DNA of 64,000 nt from Burkholderiales bacterium UBA4615. GTDB taxonomy: Bacteria > Pseudomonadota > Gammaproteobacteria > Burkholderiales > Burkholderiaceae_E. Where the stretch lies: NCBI GenBank assembly GCA_002386465.1, contig DGIT01000140.1:94029-158028 (forward strand), written 5' to 3'. Positions 30,011 through 39,180 of this stretch are shown here, piece after piece. Position 1 is the first letter of the stretch; every line of letters begins with the position of its first letter. Under the pieces are notes generated by a model. The model was given only the letters and a program-made list of their open reading frames with translations. It was not told the DNA's origin and did no database searches. The position numbers were made by a program, and so were the translations under genes.

Positions 30011-30023
30011 GTCAACCCGCATC

Positions 30024-30764
30024 ATGAGCCGGCTGAGTGCGCAACATCTGATGAAGGCCTACCACGGCCGTCAGGTGGTCAAGGATGTGTCCATCGACGT
30101 CCAAAGCGGCGAGGTCGTGGGTCTGTTAGGGCGCAATGGCGCGGGCAAGACCACCTGCTTCTACATGATCGCGGGGCTCGTACCCACCGACGGCGGCCAG
30201 ATCGAACTCGACGGCCACTCGATCAACCGGCTGCCGATTCACCGGCGCGCACGCCTGGGCCTGTCCTATCTGCCGCAGGAAGCTTCAGTCTTTCGCAAGC
30301 TCACGGTCGAGGAAAATGTCCTCGCGGTGCTCGAGCTTCAGGTCGATGATGCGGGCAAGACGCTGGGGCGCGCCGAGCTGCAACACCGCCTGAACACGCT
30401 GCTCGACGAACTGCAGATCGATCACCTGCGTTCCAACACCGCGCAATCGCTGTCGGGGGGCGAACGTCGACGCGTCGAGATCGCCCGGGCACTGGCCACA
30501 TCGCCGCGTTTCGTGCTGCTCGATGAGCCCTTCGCCGGGGTCGATCCGATTGCAGTCATCGAAATCCAGCGGATCGTCCGGTTCCTGAAAGACCGTCAGA
30601 TCGGGGTCCTGATTACAGATCACAACGTTCGTGAAACTCTGGGCATTTGTGATCGGGCATACATCATCAACGATGGTATTGTTCTTGCTTCCGGATCGCC
30701 CGGATCAGTGGTCACGGACGAACGGGTACGCAAGGCCTATCTGGGCGAGGAATTCAAGATGTAG
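30024..30764 (+). CDS. lptB: LPS export ABC transporter ATPase LptB
   Basis: LptB powers LPS extraction from the inner membrane. The 246-residue ATPase has Walker A GRNGAGKTT, signature LSGGERRRVE, Walker B FVLLDEPFAGVDP and H-loop ITDHNVRETL. SYLPQEASVFRKLTVEENV is the typical LptB Q-loop. LptF and LptG are not in the window. Confidence 0.97.
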   Translation: MSRLSAQHLMKAYHGRQVVKDVSIDVQSGEVVGLLGRNGAGKTTCFYMIAGLVPTDGGQIELDGHSINRLPIHRRARLGLSYLPQEASVFRKLTVEENVLAVLELQVDDAGKTLGRAELQHRLNTLLDELQIDHLRSNTAQSLSGGERRRVEIARALATSPRFVLLDEPFAGVDPIAVIEIQRIVRFLKDRQIGVLITDHNVRETLGICDRAYIINDGIVLASGSPGSVVTDERVRKAYLGEEFKM

Positions 30765-30794
30765 CCGGCCTCGGGGCCGTCTGCGACGGCGCTG

Positions 30795-32324
30795 ATGAAA
30801 CCATCCCTACAACTACGGCAATCTCAGCAGCTCGCGCTCACCCCGCAGCTGCAGCAGTCGATCCGCCTGTTGCAGCTTTCCACTCTGGAGCTCAATCAGG
30901 AGCTCGAACAGATCCTCGCCGAAAACCCGCTGCTTGAGCGGTTGGACGACCCGTTCTCCGACAGCGTGCGCATTGCGCCCAACGGCTCCATCGACTCCAG
31001 CTCTTCCGTCGGCAGCGCTGACACCGCCGGCGACGCTTCCGCCGGCAGCACCTCCAGTCAGGCCGATGGGCCGCAACAGGCCGAAGGGGGCAGCGATTCC
31101 TATGATGAGGGCGGCTCGGACTACGGCTCAGATGGCGACCGCAGCACTCTGGACTGGGGCGGTGAAGCCCGCGGCCCGGGCACCGAAGGCGACGACGACG
31201 AGCGCGACTACCCGCAACTGGCCGGCACCACCGAAAGCCTGTCCGAGCACCTGCAAAGCCAGCTGGCCGGCACCGGATGCTCGGTGCGCGACCGTGCGCT
31301 GGTCACGCTGCTGATCGAAGAGCTCGACCCGGACGGCTATCTGCGCACGCCGATTGAAGAGATCCTGAAGTCGCTGCCCGCCGAACTGGAACTCGAACCC
31401 GAAGAGCTCAGCGCAGCGCTCAAGCTCCTGCAGAGCTTCGACCCGGCGGGCGTTGGCGCGCGCTCCGTGTCGGAATGCCTGCTGCTGCAACTGGCCGCCA
31501 TCCCGGTCGACCAGCGCCCCGAAAAGCAGATCTTCCGGTTGGCGGCGCTCATCTCGCGCGACCACCTCGACCTGCTCGCCGCCCGTGATTTCGTGCGACT
31601 CAAACGGCTGTTGCGCTGCGACGATGACGCATTACGCAAGGCCCAGCAGGTCATCCAGTCGCTCAGTCCCCGGCCCGGCAGTGCCTTTTCCGGCGAGGCT
31701 GCAGCCATTGTGGTCCCCGATGTCATCATCCGGCGCAGCCGCGACGGCTGGCAGGCTGTGCTCAACCCCGATGTCATGCCGAAGCTGCGGATCAACGATG
31801 TCTACGCGCAGGTCCTCAAACGCAACCGGTCGGCCGCCGGTGGCAATTTGTCGGCACAGTTGCAGGAGGCCCGTTGGCTGGTGAAGAATGTCCAACAGCG
31901 ATTCGAAACCATCCAGCGGGTGGCTCAGGCGGTCACCGACCGTCAGAAGGCCTTCTTCACCCATGGGGCCGTGGCCATGCGCCCGCTGGTGCTGCGCGAA
32001 ATCGCTGAGGAACTGGGCTTGCACGAATCCACGATCTCGCGTGTGACCACCCAGAAGTTCATGATGACGCCGTTTGGTACCTTCGAGATCAAGTACTTTT
32101 TCGGCAGCCACGTGGCTACCGATACCGGAGGCACGGCATCGAGCACTGCGATCCGTGCCGTGATCAAGCAGCTCATTTCTGAGGAGAACCGCCAAGACCC
32201 CTTATCCGACAGCAGGATCGCCGAACTGCTCGGCGAGCAGGGCATCGTGGTTGCAAGACGCACCGTGGCCAAATACCGCGAGGCGCTTCAGATTGCACCG
32301 GTCGCACAGCGCAGGGCGCTCTAG
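30795..32324 (+). CDS. rpoN: RNA polymerase sigma-54 factor
   Basis: Sigma-54 directs polymerase to -24/-12 promoters with the help of AAA+ activators. Region I (residues 9-40) is Gln/Leu-rich (LRQSQQLALTPQLQQSIRLLQLS). Region II, about residues 55-140, is a long acidic Ser/Gly/Asp linker. The core-binding and DNA-binding domains follow, ending in the RpoN box ARRTVAKYRE. 509 residues. It lies 30 bases after lptB and precedes hpf and ptsN, a widespread arrangement. Confidence 0.97.
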   Translation: MKPSLQLRQSQQLALTPQLQQSIRLLQLSTLELNQELEQILAENPLLERLDDPFSDSVRIAPNGSIDSSSSVGSADTAGDASAGSTSSQADGPQQAEGGSDSYDEGGSDYGSDGDRSTLDWGGEARGPGTEGDDDERDYPQLAGTTESLSEHLQSQLAGTGCSVRDRALVTLLIEELDPDGYLRTPIEEILKSLPAELELEPEELSAALKLLQSFDPAGVGARSVSECLLLQLAAIPVDQRPEKQIFRLAALISRDHLDLLAARDFVRLKRLLRCDDDALRKAQQVIQSLSPRPGSAFSGEAAAIVVPDVIIRRSRDGWQAVLNPDVMPKLRINDVYAQVLKRNRSAAGGNLSAQLQEARWLVKNVQQRFETIQRVAQAVTDRQKAFFTHGAVAMRPLVLREIAEELGLHESTISRVTTQKFMMTPFGTFEIKYFFGSHVATDTGGTASSTAIRAVIKQLISEENRQDPLSDSRIAELLGEQGIVVARRTVAKYREALQIAPVAQRRAL

Positions 32325-32396
32325 ACGGTTCGATCGCAATCACAGGGCACGCCCTGTTAGCCGCCCTTGCAACGTTTTTCGCTCCAGGAGCTCCGC

Positions 32397-32717
32397 ATGA
32401 ATCTGACCATCACCGGGCATCACCTCGAGGTCACCCCCGCATTGCGCGACTACATCACGGCGAAGCTCGAACGCATCCGAAGGCACTTTGACCAGGTGGT
32501 CGATACCAGTGTCTATCTGTCGGTGGAAAAGCTGCAGCAGCGTGCCGAAATCAATCTGCATGTGCGCGGCAAGGATCTGTTTGCCGAGTCGGTCCATCAG
32601 GACCTCTACGCGGCCATCGACACCCTGATCGACAAGCTTGACCGGCAGGTCCTCAAGTACAAGGAAATGCGCCAGGTCCGGCCCAACGAGACCGTGAAGC
32701 ACCAGGCTGCCGCCTGA
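32397..32717 (+). CDS. hpf: short-form ribosome hibernation promoting factor
   Basis: A 106-residue HPF/RaiA-fold protein of the short type that helps form 100S ribosome dimers in stationary phase together with RMF-like factors. It has the conserved [26 protein letters not shown] and [22 protein letters not shown]. The ATG at 32397 follows CCAGGAG. Gene order rpoN-hpf-ptsN is the common proteobacterial one. Confidence 0.95.
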   Translation: MNLTITGHHLEVTPALRDYITAKLERIRRHFDQVVDTSVYLSVEKLQQRAEINLHVRGKDLFAESVHQDLYAAIDTLIDKLDRQVLKYKEMRQVRPNETVKHQAAA

Positions 32718-32839
32718 TCAGGGCCTGAGCACCACCCGCGCCGCGCCATCATCACCCTGGCTGCGGCCAGGCCAGACATCCGATGGCGCGGCGCAACAAT
32801 GGTTCACAGTCATGGAGGGCACGCGCTGCGGTTCGTGTC

Positions 32840-32845
32840 TATAAT
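32840..32845 (+). promoter_or_regulatory. perfect -10 hexamer TATAAT upstream of ptsN
   Basis: TATAAT at 32840-32845 in the 200-base hpf-ptsN gap is rare in this GC-rich sequence. It would start transcription near 32852, 68 bases before the ptsN ATG. The expected -35 position (around 32817-32822) shows no consensus, so an activator may be needed. Confidence 0.45.
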
Positions 32846-32919
32846 CCGCGTAGAGCATTGCCCGGCTGCATCGCGCACATGCTTTCGCATTGCAACAACC
32901 CGCCCCCGGCGTTGAACCG

Positions 32920-33390
32920 ATGAACCGAATCGCACCGCTGCTGCCGGCCCGTAACGTTGTGCTCAATGTGCAGGCGACCAGCAAGAAGCGGGTCTTCGAG
33001 CAGGCTGCCCTGCTGTTCGAAAACGAGAACGGCATCGAGCGTGGCAAAGTCTTCGACTCCCTCTTTGCCCGCGAGCGTCTTGGCTCCACCGGCCTCGGCC
33101 AGGGCGTCGCCATCCCACATGGCCGTATCAAGGGCCTGAAGGACGCGATCGCAGCGGTTTTGAGCGTCGATCCGGGCATCCCCTTCGATGCACCCGATGG
33201 CCAGGCAGTTCGCTTGCTGGTCTTCTTGCTCGTCCCGGAAAACGCCAACGAGCAGCACCTGGAAATTCTCTCCGAACTCGCCGAACTGCTCTCGGATGCC
33301 TCGCTGCGCGCCACCCTGATGCAAGCGAAGGACGCGGCTGAGGTGCATCACCTGCTGGCCGACTGGGAACCCTACCGCCCGGCTGCCTGA
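32920..33390 (+). CDS. ptsN: nitrogen-PTS enzyme IIA (PtsN)
   Basis: EIIA-Ntr is the regulatory end of the nitrogen phosphotransferase chain, with effects on potassium and nitrogen balance. The 156-residue protein has the phospho-His site in GVAIPHGRIKG and the PTS EIIA type 2 fold; VFLLVPENANEQHLEILSELAELL is typical. I chose ATG 32920. It leads into hprK and rapZ; no ptsH or ptsI is present in the window. Confidence 0.95.
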   Translation: MNRIAPLLPARNVVLNVQATSKKRVFEQAALLFENENGIERGKVFDSLFARERLGSTGLGQGVAIPHGRIKGLKDAIAAVLSVDPGIPFDAPDGQAVRLLVFLLVPENANEQHLEILSELAELLSDASLRATLMQAKDAAEVHHLLADWEPYRPAA

Positions 33391-33431
33391 GCGCACGACT
33401 CATCCGTTCGGGCCGGTGTAGAGTGGTGACG

Positions 33432-34436
33432 ATGCACAGCCCATCGCCTCCTGACGCGTTCTCTGCCGCACATCGATCGCACGAACCTGATGCGTCCGAC
33501 ACACCGGTTCTCAGCGTCTCGGATCTGGTGGAGCACTCCGCCGAAGTCATCGGCCTGCACTGGGTCTGCGGCGCCTCGCAGGGGCATCGCGCAGCAGGCA
33601 TCCGTGCGCCCGACCCGGTCGACCAGGTCGGCTACCTCAACCTGATTCATCCGCATCGCATCCAGGTGATTGGCTTCGCCGAGGTGGCCTACTTCGAGCG
33701 ACTGAGCCACACACGACGCGAGCACGTCCTGGAGGAGATCCGCCATGCTCAGCCGCCCGCGCTGGTGCTGGCCGAAGGCGTGCAGGCACCCGAGGCGCTG
33801 CTTGCCGCCTGTATTCAGCATGAACAGCCCCTGCTTGCCTGCGACCTGCCCAGTCCGCGGGTCATCGAGTTGCTGCGCAGTCAGCTCGGCAAGGCCATGG
33901 CGATCAGCTGCACGATGCATGGGGTGCTGATGGACGTGCTGGGAATCGGCGTGCTGATTTCCGGTGAGTCGGGGCTGGGCAAGAGCGAACTGGGCCTGGA
34001 GCTGATCAGCCGTGGTCATGGGCTGGTCGCTGACGACGTGGTTGAACTGCGCCGGGTGGCCCACAGCACCATCGAGGGCCGCTGCCCGCCGCTCTTGCAG
34101 GGTTTGCTTGAAGTGCGCGGTCTGGGTCTGCTCGACATCAAAACCGTATTCGGCGAAACCGCGGTGCGCCGCAAAATGCGCCTGAAGCTCATCGTGCACC
34201 TGGTCAGACGCAGCACCCACGAAGACGAATACGAACGCCTGCCACTCGAGGACATGACGCAGGAAGTGCTCGGAATGGCCATCCGCAAGGTGGTCATTCC
34301 GGTGGCGGCCGGACGCAATCTTGCCGTGCTGGCTGAGGCCGCCGTTCGCAACACCATCTTGCAGTTGCGCGGCATCGACACGATGCGCGAATTCGTCGCC
34401 CGTCAGCAGCAGGCCATCGACGACGCGACACCCTGA
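33432..34436 (+). CDS. hprK: HPr kinase/phosphorylase
   Basis: HprK phosphorylates and dephosphorylates a serine of HPr. The 334-residue protein has the N-terminal Hpr_kinase_N domain and the C-terminal kinase with P-loop SGESGLGKSELGLELISRGH and VADDVVELR; the HprK signature EVRGLGLLDIKTVFGE follows. An in-frame GTG at 33423 is an alternative start. HPr itself must be encoded elsewhere. Confidence 0.95.
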   Translation: MHSPSPPDAFSAAHRSHEPDASDTPVLSVSDLVEHSAEVIGLHWVCGASQGHRAAGIRAPDPVDQVGYLNLIHPHRIQVIGFAEVAYFERLSHTRREHVLEEIRHAQPPALVLAEGVQAPEALLAACIQHEQPLLACDLPSPRVIELLRSQLGKAMAISCTMHGVLMDVLGIGVLISGESGLGKSELGLELISRGHGLVADDVVELRRVAHSTIEGRCPPLLQGLLEVRGLGLLDIKTVFGETAVRRKMRLKLIVHLVRRSTHEDEYERLPLEDMTQEVLGMAIRKVVIPVAAGRNLAVLAEAAVRNTILQLRGIDTMREFVARQQQAIDDATP

Positions 34437-34447
34437 GACTCGGACCC

Positions 34448-35323
34448 ATGGACATCATCCTCGTCACCGGCATTTCCGGTTCCGGCAAATCCATCGCAGT
34501 CAATGTGCTGGAGGACGACGGCTTTTACTGCATCGACAATCTGCCGGCACCGTTCCTGTTCGATGTGATCGGTTCACTGGGCGAGGCCGGCCATCGGCGC
34601 GTCGCGGTCTCGATCGACGTGCGTACCGGCGATTCGGTCGGCGGTCTGCGCGACGTGATTCAGCGCCTGACACAGGCCAGTCATCAGGTGAAAGTGCTCT
34701 TTCTGAACGCGCGCACCGACATCCTCGTGCAGCGCTTCTCTGAAACCCGCCGCAGGCACCCGCTCACCCTGCAGCCCGCTGGCTCACAGGAAGCACCGCC
34801 AACGCTCATGGAATCCATCGACCGCGAACGCGACATGATGAGCGTGGTCGAAGACCTGGGTCTGTCGATCGACACCAGCGACCTGCATCCCAATGTGCTG
34901 CGCCAGTGGGTGCGCGATGTGGTCGGGCTGCAGCGCTCGGGCATCGGCCTGCTGTTCGAGTCCTTCGCCTTCAAGCACGGCGTACCGCTCGATGCCGACC
35001 TGGTCTTCGATGTGCGCTGTCTGCCCAATCCCTACTACACGCCAGCACTGCGCGCCCTGACCGGGCTGGATGCACCGGTCGCACAGTTCCTCGCCGAAGT
35101 GCCGGCGGTCGAGCGCATGATCGAGCACATCTCCCACTTCCTGCAGAGCTGGTTGCCGGCCTATGTGCAGGAGAACCGCAGCTATCTTACGGTCGCGGTC
35201 GGTTGCACCGGCGGGCAGCACCGATCGGTCTATGTGGTCGAGCAGTTATCCAAGCGGTTTCGCGACACCGAGCGCGTGCTGGTCCGGCACCGCGGGCTGG
35301 CGCACCGCACGCTGGTTGGCTAA
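34448..35323 (+). CDS. rapZ: RNase adapter / nucleotide-binding protein RapZ (YvcJ family)
   Basis: RapZ-family proteins bind small RNAs or cell-wall precursors and link amino-sugar supply to RNA decay. The 291-residue product has the P-loop VTGISGSGKSIAVNVLEDDGF, the family DNLPAPF motif, VFDVRCLPNPYY and the C-terminal GCTGGQHRSVYVVEQL. It lies 11 bases after hprK, the usual position. Confidence 0.95.
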   Translation: MDIILVTGISGSGKSIAVNVLEDDGFYCIDNLPAPFLFDVIGSLGEAGHRRVAVSIDVRTGDSVGGLRDVIQRLTQASHQVKVLFLNARTDILVQRFSETRRRHPLTLQPAGSQEAPPTLMESIDRERDMMSVVEDLGLSIDTSDLHPNVLRQWVRDVVGLQRSGIGLLFESFAFKHGVPLDADLVFDVRCLPNPYYTPALRALTGLDAPVAQFLAEVPAVERMIEHISHFLQSWLPAYVQENRSYLTVAVGCTGGQHRSVYVVEQLSKRFRDTERVLVRHRGLAHRTLVG

Positions 35324-35338
35324 GCCGGAGGCACGACC

Positions 35339-35974
35339 TTGTCTGACCCCTCACCGATTGCAGCAGACACGCTGCAGGCGCTGCCGATCTTTCCGCTGTC
35401 CACCGTCCTGTTCCCGGACGGCATCCTGCCCTTGCGCATTTTCGAAGCGCGCTATGTCGACATGGTGCGCGCCTGCATGCGGCACAACACGCCGTTCGGC
35501 GTGTGTCGTCTGGTGAAGGGTTCCGAGGTCGGCACACCAGCCGAACATGAATCCATCGGCTGTCTGGCGCACATCAAAGACTGGGACATGCAGCCAGGCG
35601 GTCTGCTGCATGTGCGGGCCCAAGGCGGGCGGCGGTTTCACATCACCGCGCGCCGCGTGGCGCCCGATGGCCTGATTCTGGCCGATACCCAACTGATCGG
35701 CGCGGATCCGCACGTGCCCGTGCCGCCCGAGCATGCAGCCTGCGCGGACCTGATCCGACGCATCGTCGACACGCTGCGCCGCGATGGTCCTGAAGCCGAT
35801 CAGGGACTGATCGCCGAGCCCTGCGCCTTCGAATCCGCCGCCTGGGTTGCCAATCGGCTGGGCGAATTTCTGCCGATTGCCGCGCCGGCTAAACACCAGC
35901 TGATGGCGCTGGATGATCCGCTTGCCCGGCTCGCCATCGTGCATCGCTGGCTGCAGCAGAACAAGGTCATCTGA
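35339..35974 (+). CDS. LON peptidase substrate-binding-domain protein
   Basis: A 211-residue stand-alone Lon N-terminal (LAN) domain protein: LPIFPLSTVLFPDGILPLRIFEARYVDMV is the classic start of this domain, and no protease domain follows. Role unknown in general; some relatives assist protein turnover. The TTG start at 35339 follows GGAGG with good spacing. It ends eight bases inside the convergent mutY gene. Confidence 0.88.
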   Translation: MSDPSPIAADTLQALPIFPLSTVLFPDGILPLRIFEARYVDMVRACMRHNTPFGVCRLVKGSEVGTPAEHESIGCLAHIKDWDMQPGGLLHVRAQGGRRFHITARRVAPDGLILADTQLIGADPHVPVPPEHAACADLIRRIVDTLRRDGPEADQGLIAEPCAFESAAWVANRLGEFLPIAAPAKHQLMALDDPLARLAIVHRWLQQNKVI

Positions 35975-37127
35975 GGCGCCCAGGCAGCCCATCCAACTGC
36001 ACCGCGAACTGTCCAAGCAAGGTTTTTACAGGCTGAGGCAACGGGGCCTGAGGGGCATCGCTCAGTGCGAGCCACTCATGCCCTGCGACCGGCGTGCGAC
36101 AAGCCTTGGGCAGATCCATTCTCCAGGCATCGGCCAACAGCCTGAAATGGGTGAAGACATGCCGCACCGGGGCAAGCCGTACCGGCGTCGGGCCGCTGAT
36201 CCGGTAGCGTGCGGCCACCGTGTCGGCCACCTGCTCTGCTGTGATGGGCGCCATCGCTGCGACCTGCGGCACGCGCAATTCGGGCAGGCTCCACAAACCG
36301 CCCCACAGGCCCGAGGGCGCTCTGCGCTCAAGAAGCACCGCATTGTCAGCCACCAGCACCGCCCACACCGCCTCGCGCTGTTCGATCCTGCGTGCCGGTC
36401 GGGGTGTGGGCAGCAGCGCCACACGCTGGGTGCGATGCGCCTCGCATTGTGCGGACAGCGGGCAGCGTGCGCAGGCCGGGCGTGAGCGGGTACACACCGT
36501 GGCCCCCAGGTCCATCAGGCCTTGCGTGTAAGCCTCGATGAGCCCAGCGCCATCAACGGGCAAATGCGCCCGGGCCATGGCCCACAGCCTGGCCTCGACC
36601 GCTCGCTCGCCCGGAAAACCATCGATGCCGAAGCGGCGGCACAAGACGCGTTTCACGTTGCCGTCCAGAATGGCCGCACGCACCCCCCAGGCGAAGGCGG
36701 CAATGGCTGCCGCCGTGGACGGCCCGATACCCGGTAAGGCCTGCAAGGCCTCGGGTGTTTGCGGAAACCGGCCACCGTATCGCGACACCACCATCGCAGC
36801 GCAGGCGTGCAGGTTGCGCGCACGGCTGTAGTAGCCCAGCCCGCTCCAGCAGGCCAGCACATCGTCGATCGCGGCGGCTGCAAGTGACTGCACATCCGGA
36901 AAGCGGGCCATGAATCGTGCGTAATAGCCAATGACCGCAGCCACCTGAGTCTGCTGCAGCATGATCTCCGAGACCCAGATGCGATACGGATCGCGGGTGC
37001 CTTGCCAGGGCAGATCATGCCGGCCATGCAGGCGTTGCCAGGCGATCACGGTGTGCGCGAAGCCTGCATCATCGGCAGGCAGTTCGTGGGCAGTCTGCGC
37101 AGCCTGCGACTGCCGCGGTACGCGCAC
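35967..37127 (-). CDS. mutY: A/G-specific adenine DNA glycosylase MutY
   Basis: MutY removes adenine mispaired with 8-oxoguanine. The 386-residue protein has the catalytic Glu in VSEIMLQQTQV, the helix-hairpin-helix LPGIGPSTAAAI with catalytic Asp in ILDGNVKR, and the iron-sulfur loop C-x6-C-x2-C-x5-C (CTRSRPACARCPLSAQC). A C-terminal NUDIX-like domain that reads 8-oxoG begins near residue 260. I picked a GTG at 37127, right after the upstream GTPase stop, with GAGG before it. It works with MutM, 2 kb upstream. Confidence 0.95.
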   Translation of the reverse strand: MRVPRQSQAAQTAHELPADDAGFAHTVIAWQRLHGRHDLPWQGTRDPYRIWVSEIMLQQTQVAAVIGYYARFMARFPDVQSLAAAAIDDVLACWSGLGYYSRARNLHACAAMVVSRYGGRFPQTPEALQALPGIGPSTAAAIAAFAWGVRAAILDGNVKRVLCRRFGIDGFPGERAVEARLWAMARAHLPVDGAGLIEAYTQGLMDLGATVCTRSRPACARCPLSAQCEAHRTQRVALLPTPRPARRIEQREAVWAVLVADNAVLLERRAPSGLWGGLWSLPELRVPQVAAMAPITAEQVADTVAARYRISGPTPVRLAPVRHVFTHFRLLADAWRMDLPKACRTPVAGHEWLALSDAPQAPLPQPVKTLLGQFAVQLDGLPGRLR

Positions 37128-37137
37128 CGGATGCGCC

Positions 37138-39078
37138 TCAGGCCGTCTGGGGCTGACGGTCCTGGGGAGCAGGGGCCGACAGTGCAGCCGACAGCTCAGC
37201 GCCAAGGCGCCCCAGTTCGGTCGCCTGCGCATCCAGCTGCACCCGTTCGTCTTCCAGCTGATCGATGCGGGTTTGCAGGGCGCCGCCTGCGTCCAGGATG
37301 CGCTGGATCGAATCGAGCCGCTGGCGCAGTTGGCCCTGATGCTCACGGATCTGCGACTCGATCGGTGTCAGCAGTGCTGCCAGCCACTGCTGGGCCGAGC
37401 GGTCGGCCACCTCGTACACAGCCCTCAGACGCACGGCCACAGTCTCGAAATAGCGACGTGTGAGCGACCATTTCTCGGTGGTCACCAGACTCATCGCGCC
37501 GAAGTGCCGATGCTGATAGGCGCTAATGCGCTCGATCTCGGCCACGAAACGCTGCAGCGAAAACGTCGCGGGCGCCCCGAGCGCCAGGCCGTGATCACGG
37601 CCGAACTGTTGGTACATGGCGCCCATGAGCGACTGCATCTCGTTGACCAGATGCTCAAGCTCGATGAAATCCACCCGTGCCGACTTCATGAGCGCATCCA
37701 TGGCCTCACGCAGGCCCGACGACAGTCGGCTTGCGCGCATGCGCCGACGGGCCTCGCGCACATGGGTCTTGAGCTGACTGAGATGGACGCGCTGGCGGAT
37801 CGCCGCATCGTGGCGCCGAAACACCACGCGCAGCGCTTTCAGGCGCTGCAGGCTGCGGTCGAAGTCAGCCCGCTCATGGCGAATGCGCCGCGCGGTCTGC
37901 TCGATGGCCAGACGGTTGCGTCCGCGCAGCGACTGCAGCTCAAAGATCTGTTCCACCACACCACGACGACGGGCATCCAGCATGATCTGCTGGGCGCCGA
38001 ACACCGCATCACATTCAAGGCGTACCTGCTCACTCAACAGCGACTGACGCTGCGGGACGATCTCATGCCACAGGGCCCGCTCAAACGCTGCCAGCCGGCT
38101 GCGCGCAAGCAGCTCGGGGTCGCGAGTGATGCGCGCCACGAGGCCCTTTTGCGCCGACAGTGGAAACACCCGCGTGGTCGGCAGCTTGAGCGTCTGGGCA
38201 ACAGTCGCCACTTGCCCGTCGATCTCGGCGTCAATCTGCTCGGGCGTACGCAGCGGGTCCCACAGTCCGTCGATCTTGTTGAGCACAACGAATCGGCCGC
38301 TCGCATGGGTCGGACTGATGCGCTCGCGCCAGACCTCGACATCGGTACGACTCACCCCGGCATCGGCCGCCAGAATGAAGACCACCGCATGCGCCGAGGG
38401 CAGCAGATTGAGCGTGAGCTCCGGCTCTGCACCCAGGGCATTGAGACCGGGCGTGTCGACCACCACCAGCCCCATGCGCAACAGCGGGTGCGGCAAATTC
38501 GCCACCGCATGTCGCCAGCGAGACACCTCGACGCGATCATCGGCGTCGCGACCCAAGGGCATGCCGGGCTGCGCATCATCAAAGAGCCCCATCAGCACGG
38601 CATCGGCCAGCGACACCTTACGCGTCTCGCGCACGCACTCGAAGGCTGATCGCACGCTCGCCACATCATCGGGGTCGAACGGTACCGTGATCCATTCCTG
38701 ATGCTGAGTGCGCAGCACCGACAGGGGCGTATCGCGCAGACGGGTCTCGATCGGCAGCAGTCGGATGCCCGGAGGCTGATCGGGGTCGTACATCAGTTCG
38801 GTCGGGCACATTGTCGTGCGACCGGCCGCGGAAGGCAGCACCCGCTGGCCATAGTCCGCCAGGAAGAGTGCATTGATGAGCTCAGACTTGCCCCGCGAAA
38901 ACTCAGCCACGAACGCCACGGTCATGCGCTCGTCGGCAAGTCGTTGACGCAGCGCGCTCAGCCGTTCGCGCTGCGCCGGCTCGGCCATCGATTCGGCCTC
39001 GGACCAATGGGCGTGGCGACGCAGCACCTCGTCGATGCGCGCGCGCCAGGCTCCGTACGCTTGGATCCGTTCGTTCAA
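37138..39078 (-). CDS. dynamin-family GTPase
   Basis: A 646-residue bacterial dynamin-like protein. The G domain has a P-loop EFSRGKS at residues 59-65, a switch II DTPG near residue 214 and an NKID base-specificity motif near residue 271. The second half is largely helical and Arg-rich, as in dynamin stalks, without an obvious membrane segment. Bacterial dynamins remodel or protect membranes; the partner and site are unknown here. It lies between mutM and mutY on the same strand, the mutY start being ten bases past its stop. Confidence 0.9.
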   Translation of the reverse strand: MNERIQAYGAWRARIDEVLRRHAHWSEAESMAEPAQRERLSALRQRLADERMTVAFVAEFSRGKSELINALFLADYGQRVLPSAAGRTTMCPTELMYDPDQPPGIRLLPIETRLRDTPLSVLRTQHQEWITVPFDPDDVASVRSAFECVRETRKVSLADAVLMGLFDDAQPGMPLGRDADDRVEVSRWRHAVANLPHPLLRMGLVVVDTPGLNALGAEPELTLNLLPSAHAVVFILAADAGVSRTDVEVWRERISPTHASGRFVVLNKIDGLWDPLRTPEQIDAEIDGQVATVAQTLKLPTTRVFPLSAQKGLVARITRDPELLARSRLAAFERALWHEIVPQRQSLLSEQVRLECDAVFGAQQIMLDARRRGVVEQIFELQSLRGRNRLAIEQTARRIRHERADFDRSLQRLKALRVVFRRHDAAIRQRVHLSQLKTHVREARRRMRASRLSSGLREAMDALMKSARVDFIELEHLVNEMQSLMGAMYQQFGRDHGLALGAPATFSLQRFVAEIERISAYQHRHFGAMSLVTTEKWSLTRRYFETVAVRLRAVYEVADRSAQQWLAALLTPIESQIREHQGQLRQRLDSIQRILDAGGALQTRIDQLEDERVQLDAQATELGRLGAELSAALSAPAPQDRQPQTA

Positions 39079-39180
39079 GCCGTTTGTATGGACAGAATGG
39101 GAATCAAAAAGCCTAGCACAGCGCGGGGGCGCCGTCGGTCACGCGTTCACCCGGGGCGGTGCCGCACGCGGGGGCAGGTG

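Noticed and set aside
32340..32396. Sigma-54 promoter before hpf (GGCACG ... TTGCA)
   Set aside because: The two boxes are about 15 bases apart instead of the fixed short spacing of -24/-12 elements.
36961..38649. 562-codon plus-strand frame opposite mutY and the dynamin-like gene
   Set aside because: Same reason: antisense to two well-supported genes, low-quality composition.
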